Shown here: positions 23,723-34,152 of the stretch, one piece after another
Layout: every line of letters begins with the position of its first letter
Numbering within the stretch: position 1 is the first letter of the stretch
Source of the DNA: Panorpa germanica
Lineage: Eukaryota; Arthropoda; Insecta; Mecoptera; Panorpidae
Direction of reading: 5' to 3'
NCBI GenBank assembly: GCA_963678705.1
Contig: OY783219.1
Span: forward strand, 6,572,001-6,636,000
DNA: 64,000 nt
Translations under genes and position numbers: made by a program
Notes under the pieces: generated by a model
Told to the model about the DNA's origin: nothing
What the model saw: the letters and a program-made list of their open reading frames with translations, nothing else
Databases searched by the model: none

Positions 23723-24651
23723 CTACAAAATACAAAAGTAATTCTTCATAGTTTGACATCTATTTGATATAAACAATAATAAAGCAGTGGTGTAAAATTT
23801 ATTTAACAATACTTACAAAGTTTGACATTAAATATTTTGTTGATAATTTGTATTTTGCTTTAATTTCGTGATCAGTTTTGTAACAAGTATACTGTATATA
23901 ACTATTTCTTTGCATTACAATCTATGTTGAAAATATTCTTAATTTTTTATTTATGTAAAGTTGTTAACTGAAAACAAATGTGTCTATCTTTAACAACAGA
24001 CGTATACTTGTTGCAAAAGACAATGTATGTAATGGTTTTGTTTTTAAATATGCACTTTTTTGTTCTATATATACCGTTTGATAAGTTTGTACTTGTGAAT
24101 AATTATCTCTATCTACAGAATGCCACAGAACCCTTTAAATAAAACATATACAGGTAGTGTTCGACTTACCACCGATGTAGCCCCTATAGACATTTGTTGT
24201 AGATCGAGTTTCATACAAAATAAAAGCGTTTGGAAACTGGAGCCTCATCCGAATTTATTACATCAGTACAATCCTTGAGTTATGTTGACTGAATTGTTTT
24301 AAAAAAATACTTTCATGAATTATTTTAGGTCGTTAATCGAATCTTCTTCAGTCGAGGACTACCTGTATTTGCAGTACGTATCTCGAGATAACACTTATAT
24401 GCATTTTTCAATGTTATTACAAATACGGAAATAGTTATTCTGATAATATACATTCTTTGAGCTGTCAGATTCTACTTTCAAGGACCACTCAGCTGTTATC
24501 GAACAGCTGTCATCTAGTGTTATATTATCTGCTGACAACAATGTAAATAGAGCCAACAATTGGCACAATAATTAGTTTTTTTTACTATTGATACTTTGTA
24601 ATAATTATAACCTACAAACACAATATGACGCCATTTTTCTGTATGTTTTAC
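23723..24651. other. spacer upstream of ODC-E
   Basis: Holds the likely non-coding first exon donor of ODC-E (GTAAGTATTG on the - strand near 23815) and AT-rich flank. No gene or repeat recognised between 23900 and 24650. Confidence 0.4.
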
Positions 24652-25290
24652 AATGGGCTTGTGTCCTCATTTTTTAGTGGTCGATTTTTCAATTGTTGAT
24701 TGAAATTGATGTTAATAAATGTGTATTGGCGTGTCTATTTTATTAAATATCTAAATATTGACGGAGATATAGCAATTAAAAGTTTGAATTGTAGTTTTAG
24801 CGCTAGAAATGGTTGGCCATATTTGTATGACATGGAATGCATTTTAACGTCAGTTATTTGTTGAGTAGGTCAGTGTTGTGGTAATGTTTTGTAGCTGTTG
24901 GTACTCAAACAATCCAGTCAAGTCAAAGAATAATAAGTTTTTACTGTTTTTAACCCTGTTAAGGCAGACATAATATTGAAATTTTATTGTTCCTTGAAAT
25001 AACTGTAAATAATATTTGATATTTTGATATATAAATACATAGAGCAGAGATTTATGATCTGTAAGGTTGGTAACCTTACACAAGGTTTGTGATGTCACAT
25101 GCATTTGGAGTTTGTACAACGTTGAATCCCTTTAATAATTAAAGAGACAAAATGACTTTTTTAATTGTTAATATCTCCTAACATATATGGAGTTATTAAA
25201 AAATAATTGAACATTTGAGGTTCTAGTAACCCACTTTATCAATATATAGTACAGTTTTATAGAAATTAAAACATAGGACACAAGCCCATT
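24652..25290. mobile_element. MITE between ODC-E and ODC-F (AATGGGCTTGTGTCCT family)
   Basis: A complete unit of 639 bp with perfect 16-bp terminal inverted repeats (AATGGGCTTGTGTCCT). Reverse orientation relative to 20043. This is the best reference copy in the window. It contains chance ORFs only. Confidence 0.9.
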
Positions 25291-25565
25291 TAGCCAGATA
25301 CTAAATCATATGTCTTTTTAATCATTTATTTAATAGAAATGGAGCTAGTATTTATATATAATACTATATCTTCTATAAGAAAAATACATCTACCGCTACT
25401 GTGGCATTTACTAGCATTTATTATACTCCACCATTCAAGCAGGTGTTACTCTAGAAGTAAACAAATGATGTTAAATAATAAGATGCATATTTTATTTATA
25501 AATTCATAATTGTTTTATTAGTCAATATATACATTTAATGTTATATTGTCAGTGACAGTTCTAAA

Positions 25566-25652
25566 AGCGTGGTCGGTGCGATATAACTCCTGTGAATTTA
25601 ATTTTATTCTCACTATAAATTTGAATTTCGCGCTTATCGCACAGCCCACGCT
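25566..25652. repeat. 18-bp inverted repeat with 51-bp spacer
   Basis: AGCGTGGTCGGTGCGATA (25566-25583) pairs with TATCGCACAGCCCACGCT (25635-25652) at 16 of 18 positions. The arms are unusually GC-rich for this DNA. It lies downstream of the ODC-F stop codon. It could be a worn small TIR element or an RNA hairpin; I cannot decide. Confidence 0.45.
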
Positions 25653-25812
25653 ACAGTAATGCCACCTCGTTTGTTTATTTGGAAGCTAAAACCTAACCTA
25701 CAGTTCATCTAGTAATATCTAGCAGTATAAAATTATTTACAAGATAAAAAAGAAAAAGACGAAAAGAGAAGATTTGTCCAGTTAAGTACTAAGGTTACAA
25801 ACTATCAACACG

Positions 25813-28525
25813 TTAATCTTCTAATTTAAATTCTTTTTCATTTATCGATCCATTTAAATAATTATTTTTAATTATTAATTTTTCAAAAGATTCCTTCGGC
25901 TCGATAGGGATGAAATGATTTTTATCCAGAAGTAATCCTTGTAAATAATTCCTGAAAGTATCATAATTTATTACAACTATTTAAAGAAAAAAATATGTAT
26001 GCATTATTCAAATTCAAACTTACCAAGTTTCTTTACTGGCCACTAGATGGATGCTGGGTTTGTCAAACGCGTTGAAACCGGAAGCTAATGGAATAGTGTA
26101 AGCTCCCATATTTTGAAATATCAACCATTCGCCAATATCTAGTTCTGGTAACATAATATTTTCCGTAACTTTATCGGAGCTGTCACAAGTAGGCCCCCAA
26201 ACTGTAGATGGGTATAGTTCTGAAGAATGCTTCTATAATCATAAATAATTTCAAGGTATATAATTATTACGCCTACCTAAACTAGACAGGCAACATTTAT
26301 AACACACAACACTTTTTGCATGCAGGTTATTAACTATATGCGACATTACCTTTAAAGGAATGGGTTGTAATTTCCAATTTTCGAAAAACACACTTACGAA
26401 TGACATGTAGATTCCGTCGTTAATGTAATACATCATTTTTTCTAATTTCGTTGAAGAGGTAACCTAAAAATATATTGCGAATTACTGAAGTTCTTATTTT
26501 AATATAATAATATAAAAGTAATGGTCAATTTTACAAACTTTTCTCTTGGAGTGAACATTACAAGCTAGGGAATATGCAGATGCAACGTAATATCTTCCGG
26601 GCTCAGATATAATGTCAATATTTGGATCAGAAAAATGTTCCTTTAAAGCGGCATTAACACAATTCGCTATCTAAAAAATAGATATAAAAGGTTTAAAGCC
26701 AAACTATTATCATATGCAACCAAAGATTCGAACCAGAAATTTAAACACATGTATACCTCATCTATAGACGTGTCTATATTTCCTGGATAGCCTCCTCCAA
26801 TATCCAAAACTCTTAAATGATGGCCTGTGGTATGACCATAATCAAATACGTCTTTACATGCAGCCATAGCACGAGAATAAGCCAAAGCCTCTTTGCAATC
26901 AGTACCAATATGAAAACTGACACCAATAACCTAGAAATATATAAAGTTAACTTCTCTTACACTGTTCTTCAAGAAGATTTAAAGTTTAAACTTATATTTA
27001 CTTTAAGGTTCAATGTTTTAGCTTTGTCTAACAACCTTGGCGCATCAGTTAAAGCATCGCATCCAAATTTCTCCCCAAATGCAATTGCTGATACAGCAGC
27101 ATCATATCGAATTCTTAGAATTAATCTGTAAGTCAATATTTCGGATTTATAAATAAACCCCTGAATAGTAGGCAACTAAATATACAGTTATATGATTCTC
27201 ACTTTGCTTTGGGAAATATATTCTTAATTTTTAACAACTCGAATTCGTTATCAAAGGTCATAGCCTCTACGTCATTCTTCTTAGCGTACTCAATATGTGA
27301 TGAAGTCTTCGCTGGATTCGCGTAAATTATCCTGTTTGGGTGGACTCCAATTTCAAGAATCTGTAAGAATATCTCATTTAGCAGGTGATATAAAATATTA
27401 AGGAACATTTTTGAATTTACCTTTTTTATTTCATTTGCAGATGCGCAATCAAAGCCAGTTCCAAGAGCTGCTAAAGTTTTTAGTACTTCTGGACTATCAT
27501 TGCATTTAACGGCTAGAACATATTTTTAACATTATCAATGGGCTTGTGTCCTATGTCTTCATTTCTATATAAGTGTACTATATATTGATACAGTTGGTTA
27601 CTAGAACCTCAAATGTTCAATTACTTCTTAATAACTCCTTATATTTTAGGAGACATTAACAATTAAAAAAGTCATTTTGCCTCTTTAATTATTAAAGGTA
27701 TTCAACGTTGTACAACATTCCAAATGCATGTGACATCACAACCGCTAGTTGCTATCTCTTTTATACAACAGAGCGTAAAAGAGATACATTCTTGACAGAA
27801 CTCTGACAAGTTTACAGGTTACCAACCTTACAGTTCATAAATCTCTGCTATATGTATTTATATATCAAAATATCAAATATTATTTACAGCTATTTCAAGG
27901 AACAATAAAATTTTAATATTAAGTCTGTCTTAACAGGGTTAAATAAAATAAAAACTTATTATTCTTTGACTTGACTTGATTATTTCGACTACCAACGACT
28001 ACAAAACATTACCACAGCACTGACCTACTCAACAAATAACTGACGTTAAAATGTATTTCACGTCATACAAATATAGCCGACCATTTTTAGCGCTAAAACT
28101 ACAATTCAAATTTTTAATTACTAAATCTCCATCAACATTTAGATATTTAATAAAATAGACACACCAATACACATTTATTAACATCAATTTCAATCAATAA
28201 TTGAAAAATCGACCACTAAAAAATGAGGACACAAGCCCATTTATATTTTATGGAAATATTTCGTCATAACAAATTATATTAGCTCGCCATCTTTTAATTA
28301 AAAGACTAACCACTACTTTTAATCATAAAAACTATATTTACCATAATGAGGTCTAACTCTTGGTAATTTCTTTAACCAATTCTTATGTTTCTTCACAATA
28401 TCTCCTAAATCGCACACGTAGAACGCATCTTCGCGATCATCTTCTGCAGCTAATGCTCTGATGGTGCTCCACGCGTCCTGTCCCTTTTCCAGGATTCGAA
28501 CCACATCACTTTGTACCAACTTCAT
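25813..28525 (-). CDS. Odc: ODC-F: most conventional ornithine decarboxylase copy
   Basis: Nine open exons, first Met at 28525, stop at 25813, about 441 residues. Kept: AVKCN (K69, C70), FDCAS (D88), EPGR (E274, R277), GPTCDSSD (C360, D361), NMGAY (Y389), RIIYANP. Conservative changes: FHVGS to FHIGT, GGGFPG to GGGYPG, and YD at 331-332 to FE, which aligns without gaps and keeps an acid. The C-terminus is about 20 residues longer than in the other copies and charged, ending KEFKLED; it does not resemble the vertebrate PEST degron. Product: putrescine from ornithine, PLP-dependent, cytosolic homodimer. It is probably the parental gene. Intron 1 contains a MITE. Confidence 0.88.
27537..28241. 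mobile_element. MITE in ODC-F intron 1 (AATGGGCTTGTGTCCT family, longer subfamily)
   Basis: Unit of about 705 bp, forward orientation, filling nearly all of intron 1 and ending about 24 bp from exon 2. It carries about 75 bp not found in the 24652 copy (GCTAGTTGCTATCTCTTTTA ... GACAAGTTTACAGG). The same extra block occurs in the copy at 54703, so there are two subfamilies. Confidence 0.85.
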
Positions 28526-28599
28526 ATTTCACTGAAATTTATTAAAATAAATTTAAATATTCTTTAGTGATAAAGAATTGTGAATAGAAAAGTATTGTT

Positions 28600-29011
28600 T
28601 TTAGTTTCTTTAGAATCAACATGATGAAGAGAACGATGTAGTTAGTGCTCTTAAGATTGGTTACAAGGTGAAATAAGGAAAGAGTAGGAAATTATAAACG
28701 ATGAGAAATAGAGGTAGAGGAAATTAAAGGATATGCGAGAAGAATATTGTGCAGTTATTAAAGGGAGGCAGTGAAGGAAGTGAAAGGAGAAGTGAAAATG
28801 ACGACAGAAGGGAATAAGTATAGTGAAAATATAATAGAGGGTTTGTCGAGAGGTGACAAAGAAGACAAGAGGTCAAGAAACATTGAGGATGAAGGAGGAC
28901 TAGGGAAAATGAAGGGAGAGAAGAAGTAGAAAGTACTTTTGGAAATAGAAAGGTCTAGAATAGTTTAAGTTTAATTTCAAGTTGAAGTTCTATGAAATGT
29001 ATTAAGAATGT
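28600..29011. other. purine-rich spacer left of the BEL array
   Basis: About 300 bp (28640-28940) of the + strand is dominated by A and G in long runs of GAA, GAG and AGG. Similar purine-rich DNA resumes right of the BEL array (about 36320-36620), so the array probably landed inside one such tract. No supported ORF. Confidence 0.5.
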
Positions 29012-29320
29012 TGTTCAGTACAAAATTAGTACAGAACATAAGAAGATGTCTCTGTTGGCATTCCAACATTATAATGTATTGTTGTCTCTAATAGAAGTAA
29101 TGCGCATGACTACAATACGACGACTGCTGTACGCTACAGCGATATGGCATTCGTGTCAGTTGTGTTTTGGGCTTCTACACTGTCAAGATCATAATTCCCA
29201 ACCATCTTGTTATTATAAGAATGTTGGTTCAAAGTAATTAAAAAGTGTAAAATTATTTTATCATTAAACAATTGAATAATTATTCAATCTACAAATACTC
29301 GCATGGTTTTATTTCGTACA
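29012..29320 (+). repeat. LTR1 of BEL-like element
   Basis: 309 bp, TGTTCAGTAC ... TTTCGTACA, matching LTR3 except for single-base changes such as GTCAGTTG against GTGAGTTG. Just inside, TGGTCCTTCGAG at about 29329 is a candidate tRNA primer site. The small open frames in the LTR are not genes. Confidence 0.85.
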
Positions 29321-29986
29321 TGCGAAGCTGGTCCTTCGAGTCTTACAAAGCCGATCCTTCGAGTTTATTAACCGCGTGTGTTTTTCATTGTATTTTTGGC
29401 GTTTTATTACATTTGCCCCTTGGCGATTGCCATTGATTGGGTAAATGGGACGCTCTATTTTGGCGGATTCACGGAGGATTTGGATATTTTACAATTACAT
29501 TTCCAGAAGCCTTACAAGCGAAGCTGGATATTTTACAATTACATTTCAAGAAGGTTTTAAATCCTACAAAAAAAAAAACTGGCCTTACAAGCCATTGGTA
29601 CCCGCGTGTGATTTCGTGGTGTTTTGAGGTTACATCTGTATAGTAACCAGCACAAGTGCAAGCTATTTTGTTACATTTACCCTATGGCGTCCTGGCAAGT
29701 CATCAATTGCCATTGATTGGGTAATGCAACGTTTGATTTAAGCGGATTCGCATATAATTTGGATTACTACACGTTTATATTTTAAGAAAAATTATTCATT
29801 ACGGAAGAGGATACATGGATGCTGGAGGAGAGTAAAATACTTCTTTACTCATGAAGGTACAAAGTTATTATTACTATCTGCAAGTACCAATCTATTAAAA
29901 ACTTCTCATGTTGCTGGATTAACCTGGATTAGTTTGTCATCCACGTTTCATCTATCATATAAGTACGAATCTATCACCTAAGCAAG

Positions 29987-31672
29987 ATGGAGGGATTGAA
30001 AAGGCTTAGATCGGCGCGGACGGCTGCAAAAAGTGCAATATCACGGATGGACAATTACGTCAGCGACCCAAGGGCTCTCGACTCCGCTACAGTGGAGGTG
30101 CTGCAGGTGAAAAAAGAAAAGATGATGACTACATTCCAATCGTACGAGCTCACGCAGTACAGCATTTTAGAAATTGATGATCAAGATGAGGAAGACATTG
30201 AAGAAGTTGAAGAGAAGTATTTTAACATTATTGCAAAATTAAATGCTAGCATCAATAAGTTAAAAGAAGTTAATAGGCCTGAATTAGTTCCATTGAAGCT
30301 CCCAGCGGTGGAAATTCCAACCTTCGATGGCAAGGATATAACCAGGTTTAAGCCCTTTTATGAGCTCTTCCAAGCAGTGGTTCACAATAATGCATCATTG
30401 TCCGATGTTCAAAGACTTTTTTATTTGAGAAAGTATCTCGTTGATGAGGCTCTCTCAATAATTATAAATCTGCCGCTTGTGAACAGTTCATACAAAGAGG
30501 CTATTGATTTATTGTTAGCGCGGTATGAAAATAAGGCAAGATTAATCTTTTATCACATTAATATAATACTTGATATTCCCAACATGCAGAAAGGTACTGC
30601 AGTCGATATAAGGGCTTTTTTATGTCAAGTAAAACAGCAATTACAAGCGTTAAAAAATCTTGATGAGCCTGTAGACAAGTGGGATATGATTTTAATCTCG
30701 GCCTTAAGTAGAAAATTAGATATCGTTACTAACCGCACTTTCCACATGGAAAGAAATTTAGAAGAACTGCCTACTATGGCAGAATTTATTTCATTTTTAG
30801 AAAGACGTGCAATTGCAATTGAGTATAGTTTAGATTATAAAAATATGTCACATGACAATAATAATAATAAAGGAAATGTGGTTCCAAGAAAATTGTATAA
30901 TAAAAATAAGTATTCACATAATAATATTGTATGTAATCTTGCTATTTGTGAATATACAAACCTTGAGAATGTTATGAAACAATCTTGGACAACTGAGAAA
31001 GTCCCAGAGGAATCAGATAAGTTTTCTGAGGATTACTTAAAGGCTGAACATAAATTTCAAAATTCAGTAGCACTTAAAAATAATTTAACTGTTGATTTGC
31101 CATTACTCAGCCTAGTAAATAAAATAGAATTGGAGGATTCTTTCTCAGTTGCCCCGCAAAGATTTAATGTGTTGGAAAAAAGATTTAGACACAATCCTTC
31201 ATTATTGGAGGTTTATAAAACATTATTAAACAGATCAACCAGTATTATGACATTAGGTTTAAAACACAATATTATTTTTATAAATATTAAAATAAAAACA
31301 AATTTAATTTGCTACAAGTCCAGTGTAGCTCCATCAAGTAAGGTACTTACAATACCCCAGCTTGAGATTATTAGCGCAGTGTTGCTGGTGCGAATCAAAC
31401 AAGCAACAAATAAAATTTTTGATTCAAATACAATACTTCCATCAGATATTAATTGCAATGTTTACAACATTGATGTAAAACAAACATCTGTACTGTTGGA
31501 ATTGTTAAAAGATAATTGTTTCAATAACATTGTAACTATTGAGTTGATGATTGTTGTGTACATTATGCAAATGATAATGTATGCTACATTGATAATTATG
31601 GTTTCTGTTATATTTAGGATAGTAATTAATTTGTTTTATATTATTTTCACAAAATTATGTAGACTACCATAA
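29987..31672 (+). CDS. BEL/Pao Gag fused to pol remnants, unit 1
   Basis: 561 codons in one frame. Residues 1-90 are coiled-coil-like, with an acidic patch (DDQDEEDIEEVEEK). Residues about 100-280 match the BEL/Pao Gag core (PAVEIPTFDGKDITRFKPF, HNNASLSDVQRLFYLRKYL). After residue about 320 come short pieces reminiscent of BEL pol, still in frame: SWTTEKVPEESDKFSEDYLK with RFRHNPSLLEVYKTLL, then KVLTIPQLEIISAVLLVRI. No Zn-knuckle or protease DSG is present. The last 50 residues are strongly hydrophobic. The ORF thus derives from a larger gag-pol by internal deletions that kept the frame, and may supply Gag only. Confidence 0.8.
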   Translation: MEGLKRLRSARTAAKSAISRMDNYVSDPRALDSATVEVLQVKKEKMMTTFQSYELTQYSILEIDDQDEEDIEEVEEKYFNIIAKLNASINKLKEVNRPELVPLKLPAVEIPTFDGKDITRFKPFYELFQAVVHNNASLSDVQRLFYLRKYLVDEALSIIINLPLVNSSYKEAIDLLLARYENKARLIFYHINIILDIPNMQKGTAVDIRAFLCQVKQQLQALKNLDEPVDKWDMILISALSRKLDIVTNRTFHMERNLEELPTMAEFISFLERRAIAIEYSLDYKNMSHDNNNNKGNVVPRKLYNKNKYSHNNIVCNLAICEYTNLENVMKQSWTTEKVPEESDKFSEDYLKAEHKFQNSVALKNNLTVDLPLLSLVNKIELEDSFSVAPQRFNVLEKRFRHNPSLLEVYKTLLNRSTSIMTLGLKHNIIFINIKIKTNLICYKSSVAPSSKVLTIPQLEIISAVLLVRIKQATNKIFDSNTILPSDINCNVYNIDVKQTSVLLELLKDNCFNNIVTIELMIVVYIMQMIMYATLIIMVSVIFRIVINLFYIIFTKLCRLP

Positions 31673-31827
31673 AGTTAAGAAGTTTATGTTATTTTGTGTA
31701 ATTTTGTTTATAATAGTTTTAAGAAGTTCACATTATTTTTTGTAAATTGGTTTATAATAATTTTATGTAACATTGTATAATTTGATATTGGTTGTGAGCT
31801 TATCTACTTCTGCTGGCTGGCAATTTA

Positions 31828-32319
31828 TGTTCAGTACAAAATTAGTACAGAACATAAGAAGATGTCTCTGTTGGCATTCCAACATTATAATGTATTGTTG
31901 TCTCTAATAGAAGTAATGCGCATGACTACAATACGACGACTGCTGTACGCTACAGCGATATGGCATTCGTGTCAGTTGTGTTTTGGGCTTCTACACTGTC
32001 AAGATCATAATTCCCAACCATCTTGTTATTATAAGAATGTTGGTTCAAAGTAATTAAAAAGTGTAAAATTATTTTATCATTAAACAATTGAATAATTATT
32101 CAATCTACAAATACTCGCATGGTTTTATTTCCCAGCTTTGCACCAGCTTCGCATGTACGAAATAAAACCATGCGAGTATTTGTAGATTGAATAATTATTC
32201 AATTGTTTAATGATAAAATAATTTTACACTTTTTAATAACTTTGAACCAACATTCTTATAATAACAAGATGGTTGGGAATTATGATCTTGACAGTGTAGA
32301 AGCCCAAAACACAACTGAC
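31828..32319. repeat. LTR2 followed by an inverted LTR end (palindrome)
   Basis: LTR2 (31828-32131) stops about 8 bp short of the usual end. It is followed by a few bases of inverted internal sequence (CCAGCTTCGCA, about 32143) and then the reverse complement of the last approximately 165 bp of the LTR (32154-32319). Together they form a near-perfect palindrome with a loop of about 20 bp. Confidence 0.85.
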
Positions 32320-33013
32320 CATGCGACAGGTTGGCTTTTGCTCGTGTCGCGAAGCTGGTCCTTCGAGTCTTACAAAGCCGATCCTTCGAGTTTATTAACC
32401 GCGTGTGTTTTTCATTGTATTTTTGGCGTTTTATTACATTTGCCCCTTGGCGATTGCCATTGATTGGGTAAATGGGACGCTCTATTTTGGCGGATTCACG
32501 GAGGATTTGGATATTTTACAATTACATTTCCAGAAGCCTTACAAGCGAAGCTGGATATTTTACAATTACATTTCAAGAAGGTTTTAAATCCTACAAAAAA
32601 AAAAACTGGCCTTACAAGCCATTGGTACCCGCGTGTGATTTCGTGGTGTTTTGAGGTTACATCTGTATAGTAACCAGCACAAGTGCAAGCTATTTTGTTA
32701 CATTTACCCTATGGCGGCCTGGCAAGTCATCAATTGCCATTGATTGGGTAATGCAACGTTTGATTTAAGCGGATTCGCATATAATTTGGATTACTACACG
32801 TTTATATTTTAAGAAAAATTATTCATTACGGAAGAGGATACATGGATGCTGGAGGAGAGTAAAATACTTCTTTACTCATGAAGGTACAAAGTTATTATTA
32901 CTATCTGCAAGTACCAATCTATTAAAAACTTCTCATGTTGCTGGATTAACCTGGATTAGTTTGTCATCCACGTTTCATCTATCATATAAGTACGAATCTA
33001 TCACCTAAGCAAG

Positions 33014-33610
33014 ATGGAGGGATTGAAAAGGCTTAGATCGGCGCGGACGGCTGCAAAAAGTGCAATATCACGGATGGACAATTACGTCAGCGACCCAAGG
33101 GCTCTCGACTCCGCTACAGTGGATGTGCTGCAGGTGAAAAAAGAAAAGATGATGACTACATTCCAATCGTACGAGCTCACGCAGTACAGCATTTTAGAAA
33201 TTGATGATCAAGATGAGGAAGACATTGAAGAAGTTGAAGAGAAGTATTTTAACATTATTGCAAAATTAAATGCTAGCATCAATAAGTTAAAAGAAGTTAA
33301 TAGGCCTGAATTAGTTCCATTGAAGCTCCCAGCGGTGGAAATTCCAACCTTCGATGGCAAGGATATAACCAGGTTTAAGCCCTTTTATGAGCTCTTCCAA
33401 GCAGTGGTTCACAATAATGCATCATTGTCCGATGTTCAAAGACTTTTTTATTTGAGAAAGTATCTCGTTGATGAGGCTTTCGTACATGCGAAGCTGGTCC
33501 TTCGAGTCTTACAAAGCCGATCCTTCGAGTTTATTAACCGCGTGTGTTTTTCATTGTATTTTTGGCGTTTTATTACATTTGCCCCTTGGCGATTGCCATT
33601 GATTGGGTAA
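33014..33610 (+). pseudogene. truncated BEL/Pao gag, unit 2
   Basis: Identical to the first 155 or so codons of the other gag copies apart from one E to D change. It breaks at about 33478, immediately before an 8-bp LTR remnant. The frame then runs by chance into leader sequence of the next unit until 33610. It cannot make a complete Gag. Confidence 0.85.
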
Positions 33611-34152
33611 ATGGGACGCTCTATTTTGGCGGATTCACGGAGGATTTGGATATTTTACAATTACATTTCCAGAAGCCTTACAAGCGAAGCTGGATATTTT
33701 ACAATTACATTTCAAGAAGGTTTTAAATCCTACAAAAAAAAAAACTGGCCTTACAAGCCATTGGTACCCGCGTGTGATTTCGTGGTGTTTTGAGGTTACA
33801 TCTGTATAGTAACCAGCACAAGTGCAAGCTATTTTGTTACATTTACCCTATGGCGGCCTGGCAAGTCATCAATTGCCATTGATTGGGTAATGCAACGTTT
33901 GATTTAAGCGGATTCGCATATAATTTGGATTACTACACGTTTATATTTTAAGAAAAATTATTCATTACGGAAGAGGATACATGGATGCTGGAGGAGAGTA
34001 AAATACTTCTTTACTCATGAAGGTACAAAGTTATTATTACTATCTGCAAGTACCAATCTATTAAAAACTTCTCATGTTGCTGGATTAACCTGGATTAGTT
34101 TGTCATCCACGTTTCATCTATCATATAAGTACGAATCTATCACCTAAGCAAG

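Noticed and set aside
24850-25119. 89-codon ORF in the MITE, also 20214-20474
   Set aside because: These frames follow from shared MITE sequence, run in opposite sense relative to each other, and are broken in other copies.
29378-29643. Three overlapping short ORFs repeated in each BEL unit
   Set aside because: They lie in the leader between LTR and gag, are repeated only because the units are duplicated, and overlap in different frames without any domain signal.
31862-32053. ORF beginning MSLLAFQHYN
   Set aside because: It is entirely LTR sequence, seen again at 29046 and 36028; chance frame.
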